A stretch of DNA of 7,337 nucleotides from CAXTTV01 sp964247295 (GTDB lineage Bacteria; Chloroflexota; Ktedonobacteria; Ktedonobacterales; Ktedonobacteraceae), in assembly GCA_964247295.1 (NCBI GenBank), contig CAXTTV010000226.1, positions 1 through 7,337 of the forward strand, in the 5' to 3' direction. A program made the position numbers and the translations under genes. Below, piece after piece: positions 6,174 through 7,337 of this stretch; within the stretch, counting starts at the first letter, position 1; each line of letters begins with the position of its first letter. The notes below the pieces were generated by a model. That model was not told the DNA's origin. It did no database searches and was given only the letters and a program-made list of their open reading frames with translations.

Positions 6174-7337
6174 ATGAGTAACCCGATTTTTATTATTCCG
6201 CCCGTGATCAATTTAATTGTGATCGGGCTGTTCGCGGGCGTGGTGTTGCGCCAATACCTTCAGAAGCGTCGGCCCCACCAACTTTACTGGTCGGTCGGGC
6301 TGATCATGGCCTTTATCGCGACGGCGGCCTATCTGGCGATGCTCGCGGCTGGCCCTATAACTCACGCGGGCGTCATTCTCTTCCGCTTCTACTATATTCT
6401 GGGTGGGGCCCTGATGCCGGCGTGGCTTGGGTTGGGCAGTCTGGCCCTGGTGAGTAGCCAGAGGATCGTCAAAAGCTGCCTGACCCTCCTCTACCTCCTC
6501 AGCTTCCTGGCAATCGCCTTTATTTGCGCGGCCCCCATCGACATGCATCAACTGGGACTGATCGCCGGCACGCCCGGAACCGGTATTCTGCACTCCCCTC
6601 TGGCAACAGTCTTTATCGCCACCTTGAATACATTAGGCGTCCTCGGTGTGGCCGGGGTCGCGATCTACTCCGGTTATAAGCTCTATAGAAAACAGGTCAG
6701 CACCGGCAACTTTACCACCATCAATCTGCTGAAAGCCAACATCTATATTCTGGCGGGGGCGATCCTCAATGGCGCGGCTGGCACCCTCGCACGGGTGCTC
6801 GGCCTGCAAAGCCTGTTCTGGCTGATCATGGCGATCGGCTGGATCGTCTTCTTCTGGGGCGTCCTGCTCACGGGAAAACGCACAAGCATCATCCTCGCAA
6901 CCGCGAAGAAGCAAGCCATAATTATAACAGATCCACAGGTTCAAAACACAGCGAATTCTCAAGCTCAGATGCGTCAGGCCCCGACAGATGCGATATCCTC
7001 TTATAATTCGACTATAAGAAACACTCAATCGAGTGCACCTTTGATGGATACATCGGTTGAGGACGTTGAGGTGACCGCAGAGGATCACAGTTTGAGATCT
7101 GAGGGGGAACGCGAGATCCTTCGTGTTCTGGAGGGGACGGATCTGCTTTTTGTAACCGGTGGGCAGATCGACCTGGGAGGGGTGCGGTACGAGATTTCGG
7201 GGAATGGATTTTTAATTTGTCGCGAGGGCCATTGGGGCCTGTTAATTATAGACGATCATCAAGAGAATGGGCAGCACCAGCGGGATCGAAGGATGCGCAC
7301 CCACGGCCTGAGGGTGATTGAGCATTATAGCGCGGAG
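6174..7337 (+). CDS. Seven-helix membrane protein with C-terminal PD-(D/E)XK-like domain (3' end outside window)
   Basis: At least 388 residues; no stop before the window end. I do not recognise a named gene. Seven hydrophobic segments lie at about 4-25, 37-60, 65-94, 99-120, 141-169, 185-210 and 211-233. Residues about 240-308 are a polar Gln/Thr/Ser-rich linker, coded by visibly more AT-rich DNA. A soluble domain starts near 309: SEGEREILRVLE (309-320), FVTGGQIDLGGVRYEI (326-341), WGLLIIDDHQ (354-363) and QRDRRMRTHGLRVIE (369-383). This order resembles DUF559/DUF2726/Vsr-type nuclease folds (ExxLxxxL helix, DF strand, IExDG/IELDD strand, RD...GLxVIR end). However, the usual acidic D is E340 and the usual catalytic E appears to be I358 or I359, so it may be degenerate. 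Start ATG 6174 follows GGGA (6164-6167) by 6 nt; an ATG at 6167 stops at once. The role is unknown: sensor, anchored nuclease or DNA-binding relic are all possible. Confidence 0.8.
   Translation, partial: MSNPIFIIPPVINLIVIGLFAGVVLRQYLQKRRPHQLYWSVGLIMAFIATAAYLAMLAAGPITHAGVILFRFYYILGGALMPAWLGLGSLALVSSQRIVKSCLTLLYLLSFLAIAFICAAPIDMHQLGLIAGTPGTGILHSPLATVFIATLNTLGVLGVAGVAIYSGYKLYRKQVSTGNFTTINLLKANIYILAGAILNGAAGTLARVLGLQSLFWLIMAIGWIVFFWGVLLTGKRTSIILATAKKQAIIITDPQVQNTANSQAQMRQAPTDAISSYNSTIRNTQSSAPLMDTSVEDVEVTAEDHSLRSEGEREILRVLEGTDLLFVTGGQIDLGGVRYEISGNGFLICREGHWGLLIIDDHQENGQHQRDRRMRTHGLRVIEHYSAE

Noticed and set aside
6213..7088. Two minus-strand frames (126 and 151 codons) opposite the membrane-protein gene
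   Set aside because: The plus frame has clean membrane segments, a promoter and a start site; the antisense peptides are compositionally biased shadows.

Overview
The window looks like chromosomal DNA from a free-living, moderately GC-rich bacterium. The best guess is a Ktedonobacteria-type member of Chloroflexota. The SufB is of the 465-residue Bacillus/Chloroflexota type, the promoters are of ordinary sigma-70/SigA form, and long intergenic stretches are packed with short dispersed repeats. The taxonomic guess is inference; no rRNA or other decisive marker is present.

Layout: (1) 1-290 is noncoding repeat DNA with a 49-bp tandem unit. (2) 290-623 is an AT-rich promoter and leader region. 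(3) 624-2753 (+) encodes a secreted alkaline-phosphatase-superfamily phosphoesterase, followed by a good intrinsic terminator at 2779-2816. (4) 2868-3222 is a 355-bp element with inverted-repeat ends and no credible gene (MITE-like). (5) 3408-3773 (+) encodes a small four-helix DoxX-family membrane protein. (6) A hairpin at 3856-3887 separates it from the convergent gene sufB, 3919-5316 (-), which has a perfect consensus promoter at 5417-5445. (7) 5446-6090 is gene-free and holds three further repeat blocks related to those at 85-225 and 2868-3222. (8) 6174 to the window end (+) is a partial gene for a seven-helix membrane protein with a polar linker and a cytoplasm-type C-terminal domain that resembles a degenerate PD-(D/E)XK nuclease fold.

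The four genes do not form one operon. Each is separated from its neighbours by repeats, terminator-like hairpins or its own promoter. SufB is a core part of the SufBCD Fe-S cluster scaffold, but no sufC, sufD, sufS or sufU lies beside it here, so it must work with partners encoded elsewhere. DoxX proteins have been linked in other bacteria to redox and oxidative-stress functions, so the DoxX/SufB convergence may or may not be meaningful.

The most unusual items are the membrane protein fused to a nuclease-like domain (6174 onward) and the network of inverted and direct repeats that appears in every long intergenic gap. No transposase, CRISPR array, tRNA or rRNA was seen.
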